A stretch of DNA of 64,000 bases. Origin: JABDIY01 sp963803845. GTDB lineage: Bacteria > Actinomycetota > Acidimicrobiia > Acidimicrobiales > SZUA-35. The stretch spans positions 2,356,001 to 2,420,000 of the forward strand of contig CAWDNZ010000005.1 of the NCBI GenBank assembly GCA_963803845.1. The letters run 5' to 3'. Under the pieces are notes generated by a model, which had not been told where the DNA came from, searched no databases, and worked only from the letters and a program-made list of their open reading frames with translations. The position numbers were made by a program, and so were the translations under genes. Positions 49,087 to 58,291 of the stretch are shown here, piece after piece. The first letter of the stretch is position 1. The number at the start of each line of letters is the position of its first letter.

Positions 49087-52000
49087 TCACTGCTCGGCAG
49101 GTAGCCCGTAACCTCCGCCGCCAGGGGTTTCGATCTCGAAACGTTCACTGGGTTCGATGGTGGTCTGTGCGGTCGCTGGGAACTCGGTGACGGTTCCGTC
49201 GTTGGCGATTTTGCGGCTATGGCCCACCTGGCCCGGCGCTCCTCCAGCCGCACCATAAGGCGGTACTTTCCGGTGGCCCGAGACCACGTTTATCTCCATC
49301 GACTCCTCGAAACGGATCCGCCTAACCACACCGTCACCACCCCGATGTTCACCGTCACCACCGGAACCATGGCGGATGTGGAACGTCTCCAAGACCACCG
49401 GATAGCGCCACTCCAACACCTCGGGATCGGTCAGCCGGCTGTTGGTCATGTGGGTGTGCACCGCACTGCAGCCATCGGCGTTCGCTGTGGCCCCCGCTCC
49501 CCCACAGATCGTCTCGTAGTACTGAAGCTCGTCATTGCCCCAGATGAAGTTGTTCATCGTGCCCTGGGCCGCACCCATCACCCCCAACGCACCAAACAGC
49601 GTGTCTACGATCACCTGACTCGTCTCCACATTCCCGGCAAACACCGCTGCCGGATACCTGGGGCTGATCATGCTCGGCTCAGGCAGGATCACTTCGATCG
49701 GTTTCATACATCCGGCATTCAACGGGATGTCGTCGTCCACCAGGCAGCGGAACACGTACAACACCGCCGCATGAGCGATGGACGACGGCGCATTGAAATT
49801 ACCCGGGTGCGTTTCACTGGTGCCGGTGAAGTCGATCGTGGCGGATCTGGCCGCAGTGTCCACGCTGATGGTCACGCTCACCTTGTGCCCGTCGTCCATC
49901 TCGTAAGTGAACGAACAGTCTGTCAACGCACCGATCACCCGCCGTACCGATTCCTCGGCGTTGTCCTTCACGTGCCCCATGTAGGCATGCACCACATCCA
50001 GCCCGAAATGATCGATTACCCGGCGAAGCTCGGCCGTCCCTTTCTCACACGCCGCCACCTGCGCCTGAAGATCACCGATGTTCTGCACCGGACTCCTGGC
50101 CGGATACGGACCGCCGGTCAACAGCTCGTAGATCTCGTCATACAGGAACCGGTCGTCCTTCACCAGCACCACGTTGTCCAAGAGCACACCCTCCTCCTCC
50201 ACGGTGGTGGAATCGGCCGGCGCCGAACCGGGGACCGTGCCACCAACATCGGCATGGTGACCACGGGAGGCCACGAAGAAGATCGGCTCCCCCACTTCGG
50301 TTCGGTCCTCGCGGAAGACCGGTTTGATCACCGTGATGTCCGGCAGATGGGTTCCGCCGTTGTAGGGGGCGTTCATCACGAACACCTCGCCAGGAACCAT
50401 GTTGGGGTTCTGGCGGATGATCGACTTGATCGACTCGCTCATCGACCCCAAGTGCACCGGCATGTGCGGGGCGTTGGCGATCAGTTCACCGCCGGGATCG
50501 AACACCGCACAACTGAAGTCCAGCCGTTCCTTGATGTTCACCGAGGCGGCGGTGTTCTCCAGCACCACCCCCATCTGTTCGGCGATGTTCATGAACAGGT
50601 TGTTGAAGATCTCAAGCTGCACGGGATCGACCGACGTTCCGATCGCCGAACGTTCGGGCCGGGCCACTACCCGTTCCAACACCAGGTCGCCCAGATCGTT
50701 CACCTCGGCCTGCCACCCCGGTTCGATCACCGTGGTGCCGGTTGCCTCCAGGATCACTGCCGGGCCGGCCAAAGTGGCGCCCGCTGCCATCGACTCCCGT
50801 TGCACGAACGGCGTTGCCACTTCTTCGCCGCTGAAGGTGACGGGGTAACCGTCCGTTTCTGCATTAGTTGCTTCGGGTTTGGTTGCGCCACCGTTGGCGA
50901 GGGCGAAGCCCGAGCCGGACGAGCCCACCGTTTCCAGCTGCACGGACTCCACGATCATCGGCGTGTCGGGGCTGATGAAACCGAACCGGGCCCTGTGCAG
51001 CGCCTCGAACGCTTCGCTTACCTCGCCCATGTCGCCGGCAGGCACATGGAGGGCGGTGTCGGAACCCTTGTAGCGAACGGCCAGGCGTCGGTGCTGGGAG
51101 ACTTGGCTCGGTTCAATTCCCTGCTGCGCCACAACGTCGGCTCCCACCTTCCCCAGCTCACGCCACGAGGGTGTCAGAGATTCCAGCAGGGCTCGATCGA
51201 GAACTGACTCGACAGCCTGATCACCAACATGGCGGACATCGGCCAAACCGATCCCTACCGCCGAGAGCACACCAGCCTGGGGGTGCACATGCACCCGGGA
51301 AATCCCCAGACGGTCGGCCACGAGGCAGGCATGCTGCCCGCCGGCACCACCGAAACAGACAAGGGTGTAATCGGTGACATCGTGCCCTCGCTGCACCGAG
51401 ATCTTCTTGATCGCATTTGACATGTTCTCCACCGCTATCGACAGGAACCCTTCGGCCACCGAATGGGGCGATTGTTCGATGCCGGTGGCGTCGGTGATCT
51501 CTTGCGCCAGTGCGTCGAAGGCGGACTGGCTGGCGGTCACGTTGAGCGGCTGGTCGCCCGAAGCTCCGAACACGTGGGGGAAGAACTCAGGCCGCAGTCT
51601 ACCCAACACCACATTGCAGTCGGTGATCGTGAGCGGGCCGCCGTTGCCATAGCTGGCCGGACCGGGGTCGGCACCGGCGGAGTCGGGACCTACCCGCATC
51701 CGGCTGCCATCGAAGTGGAGGATCGAACCACCGCCGGCTGCCACGGTGTGGATGTCGATCATGGGTGCCCGCACCCGCACCCCGGCAACGGCGGTCTCAT
51801 ACGTTCGTTCCAGCTCACCGGAGTAGTGCGACACATCGGTGGACGTGCCGCCCATGTCGAACCCGATCAGCCGATGGAATCCGGCCGCCTCAGCGGTGCG
51901 AATCATGCCCACCACTCCCCCGGCCGGGCCCGACAACAACGCATCCTTTCCTTGGAATGTTCGAGCGTCGGCCAGCCCCCCGTTGGACTGCATGAACATC

Positions 52001-52722
52001 AGCCGAGGCCCGGCGTTCTCCCCGCCCAGCTGTTGATCCACCCGTTCCACGTAGCGGCGCAGGATCGGCGACAGGTAGGCGTCGACCACGGTGGTGTCAC
52101 CCCGGGACACCAGCTTCATCAACGGCGACACCTCGTGGCTCACCGACACCTGAGCAAACCCCTGCTCCCGTGCAATCGCCGCCACCTCCTGTTCGTGCTC
52201 GGTGTAGCGATAACCGTGCATCAGCACGATGGCCACAGCGTCGAACCCTGCGGTGCGAGCGTCCTGCAATTCGGCCCGGGCTCTTCCGGTGTCGAGTTTG
52301 GTTAGCACCTCGCCGGCGGCATTCATGCGCTCGTCGATCTCGATCACCCGGCTGTACAGCATGTCGGGCAGGACGATGTCCAGAGCGAAGAGGTCGGGCC
52401 GGGCTTGGTAGCCGATGCGGAGGGCGTCGGCGAACCCTTTGGTGGTGACCAGGACGGTGGGTTCACCTTCCCGTTCCAGCAGGGCGTTGGTGGCCACGGT
52501 GGTGCCCATCTTGACCGACTCGATCTGCTCTACCGGCAGCGGCTCGTCTTGGGGTGTGTGGAGGAGCTGCCGGATGCCTTCGATGGCGGCGTCGCCGTAC
52601 CGGCGGGGGTTCTCCGAAAGCAGTTTGTGGGTGAGGGTGGCGCCGTCGGGGTTCAACGCCACGATGTCGGTGAACGTGCCACCCCGATCGATCCAGAAAT
52701 GCCACCCCGCTTTTTGTGTCAC
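49087..52722 (-). CDS. Fused HyuA-HyuB type 5-oxoprolinase/hydantoinase
   Basis: 1,211 residues from GTG 52722, preceded by GGGGAG. The N-terminal HyuA half has ATPase-type motifs FWIDRGGTFTDIVALNPDG, GTTVATNALLEREG, FDMGGTSTDVS and SYGNGGPLTITDCN; the HyuB half starts near PVQLEIFNNLFMNIAEQMG and includes DFSCAVFDPGGELIANAPHMPVH and GNFNAPSSIAHAAVLYVFR. Such full fusions, about 1,250-1,290 residues, match ATP-dependent 5-oxoprolinase of the glutathione cycle and related hydantoinases or acetone-carboxylase-like enzymes. Substrate (5-oxoproline or a hydantoin from purine/pyrimidine breakdown) cannot be fixed here. Confidence 0.92.
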   Translation of the reverse strand: MTQKAGWHFWIDRGGTFTDIVALNPDGATLTHKLLSENPRRYGDAAIEGIRQLLHTPQDEPLPVEQIESVKMGTTVATNALLEREGEPTVLVTTKGFADALRIGYQARPDLFALDIVLPDMLYSRVIEIDERMNAAGEVLTKLDTGRARAELQDARTAGFDAVAIVLMHGYRYTEHEQEVAAIAREQGFAQVSVSHEVSPLMKLVSRGDTTVVDAYLSPILRRYVERVDQQLGGENAGPRLMFMQSNGGLADARTFQGKDALLSGPAGGVVGMIRTAEAAGFHRLIGFDMGGTSTDVSHYSGELERTYETAVAGVRVRAPMIDIHTVAAGGGSILHFDGSRMRVGPDSAGADPGPASYGNGGPLTITDCNVVLGRLRPEFFPHVFGASGDQPLNVTASQSAFDALAQEITDATGIEQSPHSVAEGFLSIAVENMSNAIKKISVQRGHDVTDYTLVCFGGAGGQHACLVADRLGISRVHVHPQAGVLSAVGIGLADVRHVGDQAVESVLDRALLESLTPSWRELGKVGADVVAQQGIEPSQVSQHRRLAVRYKGSDTALHVPAGDMGEVSEAFEALHRARFGFISPDTPMIVESVQLETVGSSGSGFALANGGATKPEATNAETDGYPVTFSGEEVATPFVQRESMAAGATLAGPAVILEATGTTVIEPGWQAEVNDLGDLVLERVVARPERSAIGTSVDPVQLEIFNNLFMNIAEQMGVVLENTAASVNIKERLDFSCAVFDPGGELIANAPHMPVHLGSMSESIKSIIRQNPNMVPGEVFVMNAPYNGGTHLPDITVIKPVFREDRTEVGEPIFFVASRGHHADVGGTVPGSAPADSTTVEEEGVLLDNVVLVKDDRFLYDEIYELLTGGPYPARSPVQNIGDLQAQVAACEKGTAELRRVIDHFGLDVVHAYMGHVKDNAEESVRRVIGALTDCSFTYEMDDGHKVSVTISVDTAARSATIDFTGTSETHPGNFNAPSSIAHAAVLYVFRCLVDDDIPLNAGCMKPIEVILPEPSMISPRYPAAVFAGNVETSQVIVDTLFGALGVMGAAQGTMNNFIWGNDELQYYETICGGAGATANADGCSAVHTHMTNSRLTDPEVLEWRYPVVLETFHIRHGSGGDGEHRGGDGVVRRIRFEESMEINVVSGHRKVPPYGAAGGAPGQVGHSRKIANDGTVTEFPATAQTTIEPSERFEIETPGGGGYGLPAEQ

Positions 52723-52736
52723 GACTCCCCTTCTGC

Positions 52737-52813
52737 AAATTCCTGTTGATACCCACATCTATTGTGGCTCCCGCAGGGGCAGAAAGTCCTTTTGTGGCTA
52801 TCAACAGGGATTT
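52737..52813. repeat. 77-bp inverted-repeat element, family B, copy 1 (reverse orientation)
   Basis: Ends AAATTCCTGTTGATA and TATCAACAGGGATTT are inverted copies; the centre pairs GTGGC-type arms around CCGCAGGGGCAG. It is the reverse-orientation relative of two copies at 54.2 and 54.7 kb. Confidence 0.85.
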
Positions 52814-52852
52814 GGCCAGGAACGTGCGAGCCCGCGCTTCCTCGCGCTGGTG

Positions 52853-53320
52853 TCAATCGCCCGGTCCCATTCGGTCGTAGTGGGCCACGGTTTCGGCTAG
52901 CCATCTCGGTTCGTCGTTATGCCAACTTCCCCAGACCCAATCAGGACCCACCTCGGCGAACAGGTCGGTGGTTCGCCCATCGCTCCAGGTCTTTGTGGAT
53001 GAGACGTCGGCTTGGTGCAGTTCGTCATGTAGTGGCGGCGCTACCCGCAAGGTGTAGGCCGTGCCGATGATCGTGGCCAGAATGGTGGCGGTGGACCGGT
53101 GGGCGATGACGAACGAACCGCCCAGAGAGTCAATCGCATCACGGCCAATCTCGCCCGCCAGAACCGCCAACCGTTCGGCGATGTCCGGGTGCCCACCGCC
53201 GCTCCAATAGTTGAGGCCTGCCAGCCCAAGGGTGCGAAGCTCCAGTCCGTCCCGCCGTCGCCACCGATAATCGAGGATTCCCGCATTCGAGGGGTTGGCG
53301 AGTATTGCAGCCGCATCCAT
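52853..53320 (-). CDS. Hypothetical protein
   Basis: 155 residues from ATG 53320. Soluble, mixed alpha/beta; recognisable stretches are MDAAAILANPSNAGILDYRWRRRD, GGHPDIAERLAVLAGEIGRDA and DWVWGSWHNDEPRWLAETVAHYDRM. No family recognised. It is separated from the oxoprolinase gene by a family B element and divergent from the DUF899 gene. Confidence 0.5.
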   Translation of the reverse strand: MDAAAILANPSNAGILDYRWRRRDGLELRTLGLAGLNYWSGGGHPDIAERLAVLAGEIGRDAIDSLGGSFVIAHRSTATILATIIGTAYTLRVAPPLHDELHQADVSSTKTWSDGRTTDLFAEVGPDWVWGSWHNDEPRWLAETVAHYDRMGPGD

Positions 53321-53383
53321 CTCCGCACTGTAGGTCGGAGTCCCCCGCAGCAATCGATGGTGAAACCTTGCGGACGCGATGTC

Positions 53384-53413
53384 TTCTTGAGGTTTGCTCG
53401 TTCGTCGTATAGA
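53384..53413 (+). promoter_or_regulatory. Putative promoter of the DUF899 gene
   Basis: A -10-like TATAGA (53408-53413) with a -35-like TTCTTG (53384-53389), 18-bp spacer, 20 bp before the start codon, and a ribosome-binding site TAGGAG just after. Confidence 0.5.
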
Positions 53414-53433
53414 AAAGACTTAGGAGCAGAATC

Positions 53434-54153
53434 ATGATCGAGACCAAGACCCAGCCGGCCATCGTTGACAGGGAGGAATGGCTTCGGGCCCATCGAGACC
53501 ACCTCAGCAAGGAGAAAGCTTTCACGCGCGAACGGGAACGCATGGCGGCGACGAGACGAGAACTGCCCTGGACCGAAATGCCGGCCAACTACACCTTTCA
53601 AGCCCCGGATGGTCCGGTGAGTCTGGCCGATCTGTTCGATGGCCGATCGCAACTGATCGTCTATCACTTCATGTTCGGCACCGACTGGGGCGACGAAGGT
53701 TGCCCGTCGTGTTCGTTCTGGGCCGACAACTTCAACGGCATCACTGCCCACCTGCGTGCCCGTGATACTGCCTTCGTCGCGGTCTCCAGCGCCACTGTGG
53801 ACCAGATCGAAACCTATCGTCAGCGCATGGGCTGGGATTTTCGGTGGGTGTCGTGCGATGGCTCCTCGTTCAACCGCGACCTCGGCGCCACCATCACACC
53901 AGAACAGGTGGAAGCCGGCGAGCTCACGTACAACCTGGGCACGTCGCTACCTTTCGGGACCGAATCGGCCATGATCAGCGTTTTTGCTCGCGACGATGAT
54001 CAGATCTTCCTCACTTTTCAAGCAGCTGCACGGGGTCTCGACCTACTCAATGGCGCCTACCACTACCTCGACATCACCCCCAAGGGCCGCGACGAAGCGG
54101 ACCTGCCGTGGCCAATGGCCTGGCTCCGCCGCCACGACTCCTACGACGAATAG
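53434..54153 (+). CDS. DUF899 family thioredoxin-fold protein
   Basis: 239 residues. Typical family block: LSKEKAFTRERERMAATRRELPW, LIVYHFMFGTDWGDEGCPSCSFWADNFN in two parts (CPSC redox-like motif), and GLDLLNGAYHYLDITPKGRDE. The thioredoxin-like fold suggests redox or peroxide-related chemistry; function unproven. The ATG follows TAGGAG. Confidence 0.92.
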   Translation: MIETKTQPAIVDREEWLRAHRDHLSKEKAFTRERERMAATRRELPWTEMPANYTFQAPDGPVSLADLFDGRSQLIVYHFMFGTDWGDEGCPSCSFWADNFNGITAHLRARDTAFVAVSSATVDQIETYRQRMGWDFRWVSCDGSSFNRDLGATITPEQVEAGELTYNLGTSLPFGTESAMISVFARDDDQIFLTFQAAARGLDLLNGAYHYLDITPKGRDEADLPWPMAWLRRHDSYDE

Positions 54154-54224
54154 CCCCGCGAGCGTGTCTTTGAACGGCCGTGCACCTCAGGGCTTGCCCG
54201 TGACGGCAGTGCACCGCCGCCGCC

Positions 54225-54301
54225 AAATTCCTGTGGAGAACCACATTCAGGCGTTCTGCCGATGCGGTAGCCACACTGAATGTGGGCGTCCACAGGAATC
54301 T
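54225..54301 (+). repeat. 77-bp inverted-repeat element, family B, copy 2
   Basis: AAATTCCTGTGGAGAACCAC at the left, GTCCACAGGAATC at the right, with the central part TTCTGCCGATGCGGTAG. Located between the DUF899 and DUF427 genes. Confidence 0.88.
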
Positions 54302-54377
54302 CGGTAGCGCAACACTGCGTTTTGCTAGGCTGCCAGCAGGGGAAGATCCAAGTGAGCTATCAGCCGGAGACGACATC

Positions 54378-54668
54378 ATGACGAAGGCAATCTTCGACGG
54401 TGCGGTGATCGCCGAGAGCGACGATGTGAAAGAGGTCGAAGGCATGACGTACTTCCCCCGCTCATCGGTCAACAGCGATGCTCTCAGGGAAAGTGCCACC
54501 ACTAGTCGGTGCCCATGGAAGGGTAAGGCTCGGTATTGGGACGTGGTAGGCGAAAACCAAACTGCCTCGGATGCAGCCTTTGCCTACGACAAACCGTGGC
54601 CGTTGGCGCGGCGATCAGTGAAAGACCGCATCGCCTTCTGGCAAGGGGTGGAGGTCGTGCCCGACTGA
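54378..54668 (+). CDS. DUF427 family protein
   Basis: 96 residues from ATG 54378 with GGAGA upstream. Family features: KAIFDGAVIAESDDVKEVEG, TYFPRSSV and CPWKGKARYWDV, followed by AAFAYDKPWPLARRSVKDRIAFWQGVEV. DUF427 proteins are small beta-tent proteins; function unknown. Flanked on both sides by family B repeat elements. Confidence 0.92.
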   Translation: MTKAIFDGAVIAESDDVKEVEGMTYFPRSSVNSDALRESATTSRCPWKGKARYWDVVGENQTASDAAFAYDKPWPLARRSVKDRIAFWQGVEVVPD

Positions 54669-54686
54669 AGCGACCATTGCTTGCTG

Positions 54687-54763
54687 AAATACCTGTCAGT
54701 AGCCACATTCAGGCTTTCTGCCGTTGCGGTAGCCACACTGGATGTGGGTATCCACAGGAATTT
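54687..54763 (+). repeat. 77-bp inverted-repeat element, family B, copy 3
   Basis: AAATACCTGTCAGTAGCCAC at the left and GGTATCCACAGGAATTT at the right; central TTCTGCCGTTGCGGTAG. Same orientation as copy 2. It ends 23 bp from the stop of the convergent acyltransferase-like gene. Confidence 0.88.
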
Positions 54764-54786
54764 GCAGAAGCCCGATGGCAATTGTG

Positions 54787-55761
54787 TTAGTAGTCCGGTT
54801 GGGGCTCCACCGGTTCCCGGCCGTGGGTGGCCGGCAGCGCCGCCTTCACCCGCTGCTTAGCCATCTGCGCCCGCCAAGAGCGCACCTTCACCCCGTGGCG
54901 ATACCGATCCCCCACCATTCGATTGGTCGCCTCCCGGAACATCTCGACGATCTTCCTGCCGTCCTCACGCGAATCGTTGATGAACATTGGACGGAAGAAC
55001 TCATAACGAATCTCCGCCGGAACCACGCTGCCGCCCTCCCCGAAAGTGGGGCAGTCGATGCACACCGGCACGATCTTGGCTGTCGATTCCACATACGGCT
55101 CGAGAGTGCGACGATTCGGCTCGTGGATGTACAGCGTGTGGCCCTTCTTTGATGCTGCGTTGTGTCGCGCCACCAGCGACATGACCGTGATGGAGCCTTC
55201 GGTGTTCCGCACCGCCTCGAGAATCTTGAGCGCATAGGCGTTCTTCCGGTCTCGGTACAGACGCACATCGTCGGTGGGATTCCCGTCCAGGCGGGGCACG
55301 GTCTGGACTACCGAAGAGATGTTGCGGAGCGTGTCGATCACCGGGAATTCTCCGGCACCGACGTCGAGCTTGATTTCGGAAATCATTTCGCTCACCACCT
55401 GAACCGTTGTTGCCCGACGACCAAGCTCGATGCGACCCAGCGTCTCGGCCAACACCGGTACATCCGTGAACTGCCCGTGATCGGTGAGGAAGACAAGCGA
55501 TTCGCCAGCGTTGACCCAGCCTCTCAGCCCATGTTTCGTTATGAACGCCTCGAGATCGTCGCAGAAGCGGTCGTGGCTCTCGGGCGTGACGATGATATCC
55601 AGCAGGCCTTGATCGATTCTTTCGCTGTCGTCGTAGGTGTGCAGGGTTTGGGCCATGGCAAATCGTGCGTCTTCGAACTCGCGCCTACCGAAAGCAGGAA
55701 ACCGAGCGGCGATCGTCTTGGCATAGATCTCATAGAGGGCGCGTTCAGGCAACTCTTCCAA
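54787..55761 (-). CDS. HX4D acyltransferase-like protein
   Basis: 324 residues. Segment LVFLTDHGQFTDVPVLAETLG (about 90-110) has the H-x4-D active-site spacing of glycerolipid acyltransferases; later parts VCIDCPTFGEGG and EIRYEFFRPMFI, followed by a helix, resemble the acceptor-binding and final region of PlsC-like proteins. The PEGTR motif is not clearly present (GHTLYIHEPNRRT in its place). Predicted to act on a glycerolipid or related acceptor; moderate confidence. Only a TTG (55761) is available as start and no strong site precedes it, so the N-terminus is uncertain. Confidence 0.6.
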   Translation of the reverse strand: MEELPERALYEIYAKTIAARFPAFGRREFEDARFAMAQTLHTYDDSERIDQGLLDIIVTPESHDRFCDDLEAFITKHGLRGWVNAGESLVFLTDHGQFTDVPVLAETLGRIELGRRATTVQVVSEMISEIKLDVGAGEFPVIDTLRNISSVVQTVPRLDGNPTDDVRLYRDRKNAYALKILEAVRNTEGSITVMSLVARHNAASKKGHTLYIHEPNRRTLEPYVESTAKIVPVCIDCPTFGEGGSVVPAEIRYEFFRPMFINDSREDGRKIVEMFREATNRMVGDRYRHGVKVRSWRAQMAKQRVKAALPATHGREPVEPQPDY

Positions 55762-55856
55762 CCAGCGGTCTGGTGCCTCATCGGACGGGATTCGATCTGC
55801 GATCCCCCCACGTTACGCGATCCACCCGTAGCAAGCCGCAATCCCCATCCCAAACC

Positions 55857-55906
55857 GTTATCCGGAGCATTGAGTGCCCTCCAGGGCACCGAACGCCCCG
55901 GATAAC
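55857..55906. terminator. Nested hairpin after the haem peroxidase gene
   Basis: Outer arms GTTATCCGG/CCGGATAAC (55857-55865, 55898-55906) and inner arms GTGCCCT/AGGGCAC (55874-55880, 55883-55889) around a 2-nt loop. It begins 17 bp after the peroxidase stop in its direction of transcription. There is no long T tract, so the terminator role is tentative. Confidence 0.45.
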
Positions 55907-55922
55907 AGGAGTCGGACTGATA

Positions 55923-58121
55923 TCACCGTCGTCCAAAGCCGTGATGTCCCCGTCGCTCTCGTCTGCGTTGCAGCCTTGCGATGTCTTGCTCGTCCCCTGA
56001 ATCAGCCGGGGATGGGTCGGCGGCGGGTTCCACGGGATCGTCGGCCTGGACATCGGGCAGCAAGAAGGCGTTCGACGGGAGTGCCTCGAGGTCGATGTCG
56101 GTGTTGTCGGCGATCACTTCGGACAGCGTCCTCTGGTAGTCGATGCCGTAGACATCGACGATGTCATCCAGGACTGGGTCATTGCCGTAGAAGAACCGGT
56201 CGCCGTCACGGAGAGCCTCGAATTGGGTCGTCCACATTGCCAGTTGGAGCTCGCCGAATTCGGATCCTGCAACGTGGGGTTCTGACACCATGCCGGTGAA
56301 AGCGTCGACGTCGTCCACATCGTCGAAGAGTGCGGCGAGACGGGCGGCGGCAGTGGTTCGACGCACGGCGACGACCGTTTCAGTGTCGGCGGCAACCGTT
56401 CCGACCTCCAGTGCGTTCCCGTCGCGGTCTTCGAGCTGCACGAAGTCAAGGATTGCGGGGTCATCGATACTGAACCCACCGAGGTCCTCGGTGGCTTCAC
56501 CCGTGAGCTCCATGAACGACTCGACCGGCGCCAGGCCGTAGGCGATGCGGAGCTCGTTGTAGCTGGGCATGCCGTGGTCATAGGCCCGGGCAACATCCAG
56601 TGCCCCGAGGTCGTTGACACCGTTGAAGCAGTCGGCGATCCCTTCGCCGTCGAGGCAATCGAGTGGGTTCTCCGTGTCAGGTCCGGGGATCTGGAAGAGC
56701 ACGCTACGGAGTTGGTTGTCGATCTGGCCATCGTTCGCGTAGGCAGCTTCCGAGGTCAACCCGGCAAGAAAGTTGCCGAGTCCGACGTCTTGAAGAAGGG
56801 CTGGATTGCCGAATGCCACGTTGAGAGGGATGGCGATTTCGGCCACGCCGGCTGCCTCGTCGACGTCCACTTCGACTCCCTGGTTCTGGAGCGATTCGAG
56901 GATGGCGTCTTCGAGCTGATCAAGCGGGATTTCTGCCTCGAACTCGCCGTGGATCTGGGAGTGCGCCCGGTAGCCGACCGTGGCGAACTCGCTGGTGATC
57001 GATGGATCCACGGTCGGGTCGTAGCCGGCGTAGTCGTCCAGCTCGACCCCCATTGACGGGAGGAACTCGGCGTAGGTGATGTATTGCTGTTGGGCAGCGA
57101 CGATTCGGCGGGCGATCTCGAACTTGACTTCGTCGCCGAGGTCCTCGGGCAACAGCTCAACGATCCGGTTGTGTTCGCGAAGGAACAGCGTATGGGCTGC
57201 GGTCAGCCCGATGTTCTCATTGACGCGGACGTCGCCGGCGATCACCGCCGAGTCAGGGTCAGCGAAGAGTCGGCCTATCAGGTCTGTCTGAGGCGCATCC
57301 ACGCCGGTGCGAGCTGCTGCGGTTGGAAGGTAGCCGTCGTCGTTGACGAGTGTGGCTTCGTTGTTGGTGGGGTCGCCGTCCACGGTCCCGTCGCGTAGCC
57401 AGTCGAGCCGCTCGGCGGAACCGCCATAGACAGCCCAGGCGTCGATGTACGAGCTGACGGTGTTGACCTGCTCCCGCGGCCTACCGTCGATTCCGGTTCC
57501 ATCGGCAACGGCCGAGCGGGTTGTTGCGATGCCGCCGAGGTCGTTGGTGAAGTCCTCCAACGGGTCGTCGGGGTCAAAGCCGATGATCAGGTCTTCGTCT
57601 CCCACCTCCCGCAAGCCGATGGTGTGGTCGAGGAACTGGCCCCAGACGAAACTCCAGTGAGTGACACCGTTTTCGGAGAAGATGTTCTGATTGGAGTCGT
57701 TGAAGATCCGGTTGCTCAGATACCGCTCGGCGGGCCCGTCGACGGTCTCGCCGATGCTGTCGGCATAATTCGCGCCGGCGACACGTACATAGTTCTGTCC
57801 GGCTTGACCCAGGGTCAGGTCATCGAGGTTGTTGCCTGATCCGTCAAGCGAGCGCCGGTTGCTGAGGACGGTCGCAGCAAGGTCATCGGCTTCAGCTTCG
57901 AGGTCGGCAGCCTGCGCACCGAGGGCGGCGGTGGCGGCCTCCTTACCCTGCGCTCCGAGGGAGTTGATGGCGACCGATCCGATACCGGCGGTAGCGATCG
58001 GGATTACGAGCAGAGCCGACCAGGCTCGCTTGCTCGGGAACGGCAAAATTGATGGGGTTGGCTCATCGTTCAGGCCGGCGGGTGAACTCTCGTCGTCCTG
58101 TGGGTGGATGCTGGGTTGCAC
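55923..58121 (-). CDS. Animal-type haem peroxidase, exported
   Basis: 732 residues from GTG 58121 (AAGGAG, 6-nt spacing). A membrane-anchor or signal segment at about 32-52 (AWSALLVIPIATAGIGSVAI). Peroxidase domain features: distal WGQFLDHTIGL, catalytic segment VRVNENIGLTAAHTLFLREHNRI with Arg, and the proximal His in EFATVGYRAHSQIHGEF, followed by YDHGMPSYNELRIAYGL and W..QFEALRDGDRFFYGND. These are hallmarks of the peroxidase-cyclooxygenase superfamily. Oxidises halides or organics with H2O2; substrate unknown. The C-terminus is a basic tail QRRRERRGHHG. Confidence 0.92.
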   Translation of the reverse strand: MQPSIHPQDDESSPAGLNDEPTPSILPFPSKRAWSALLVIPIATAGIGSVAINSLGAQGKEAATAALGAQAADLEAEADDLAATVLSNRRSLDGSGNNLDDLTLGQAGQNYVRVAGANYADSIGETVDGPAERYLSNRIFNDSNQNIFSENGVTHWSFVWGQFLDHTIGLREVGDEDLIIGFDPDDPLEDFTNDLGGIATTRSAVADGTGIDGRPREQVNTVSSYIDAWAVYGGSAERLDWLRDGTVDGDPTNNEATLVNDDGYLPTAAARTGVDAPQTDLIGRLFADPDSAVIAGDVRVNENIGLTAAHTLFLREHNRIVELLPEDLGDEVKFEIARRIVAAQQQYITYAEFLPSMGVELDDYAGYDPTVDPSITSEFATVGYRAHSQIHGEFEAEIPLDQLEDAILESLQNQGVEVDVDEAAGVAEIAIPLNVAFGNPALLQDVGLGNFLAGLTSEAAYANDGQIDNQLRSVLFQIPGPDTENPLDCLDGEGIADCFNGVNDLGALDVARAYDHGMPSYNELRIAYGLAPVESFMELTGEATEDLGGFSIDDPAILDFVQLEDRDGNALEVGTVAADTETVVAVRRTTAAARLAALFDDVDDVDAFTGMVSEPHVAGSEFGELQLAMWTTQFEALRDGDRFFYGNDPVLDDIVDVYGIDYQRTLSEVIADNTDIDLEALPSNAFLLPDVQADDPVEPAADPSPADSGDEQDIARLQRRRERRGHHGFGRR

Positions 58122-58291
58122 TGTGTACTCCTTCTTTGTGGGGAGTACTCACCGAACCATCGCGATGGCAATTCGGCCGCAGCGCCACGGCAAGGTTTCG
58201 ACAAGACGGGATCGTGGCGTACTGGCACACCGCTTCAGCGCCAGATCCGCAGCCCTCGGCCTCCAAGGCATAGAAGGTCGCGGATCACCGT

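Noticed and set aside
49219..51207. Long open frame of 662 codons on the plus strand within the oxoprolinase gene
   Set aside because: Antisense shadow of a strongly conserved minus-strand gene in GC-rich DNA; the product is His/Arg-rich without any family.
52737..54763. Family B elements considered as integron attC sites
   Set aside because: No core GTTRRRY/RYYYAAC boxes and no integrase; the terminal repeats are perfect palindrome ends instead.
52722..54780. Shared peptide start MWVSTGICR in two different reading frames, considered as related proteins
   Set aside because: Both stretches are translations of the family B repeat element, not coding sequence.
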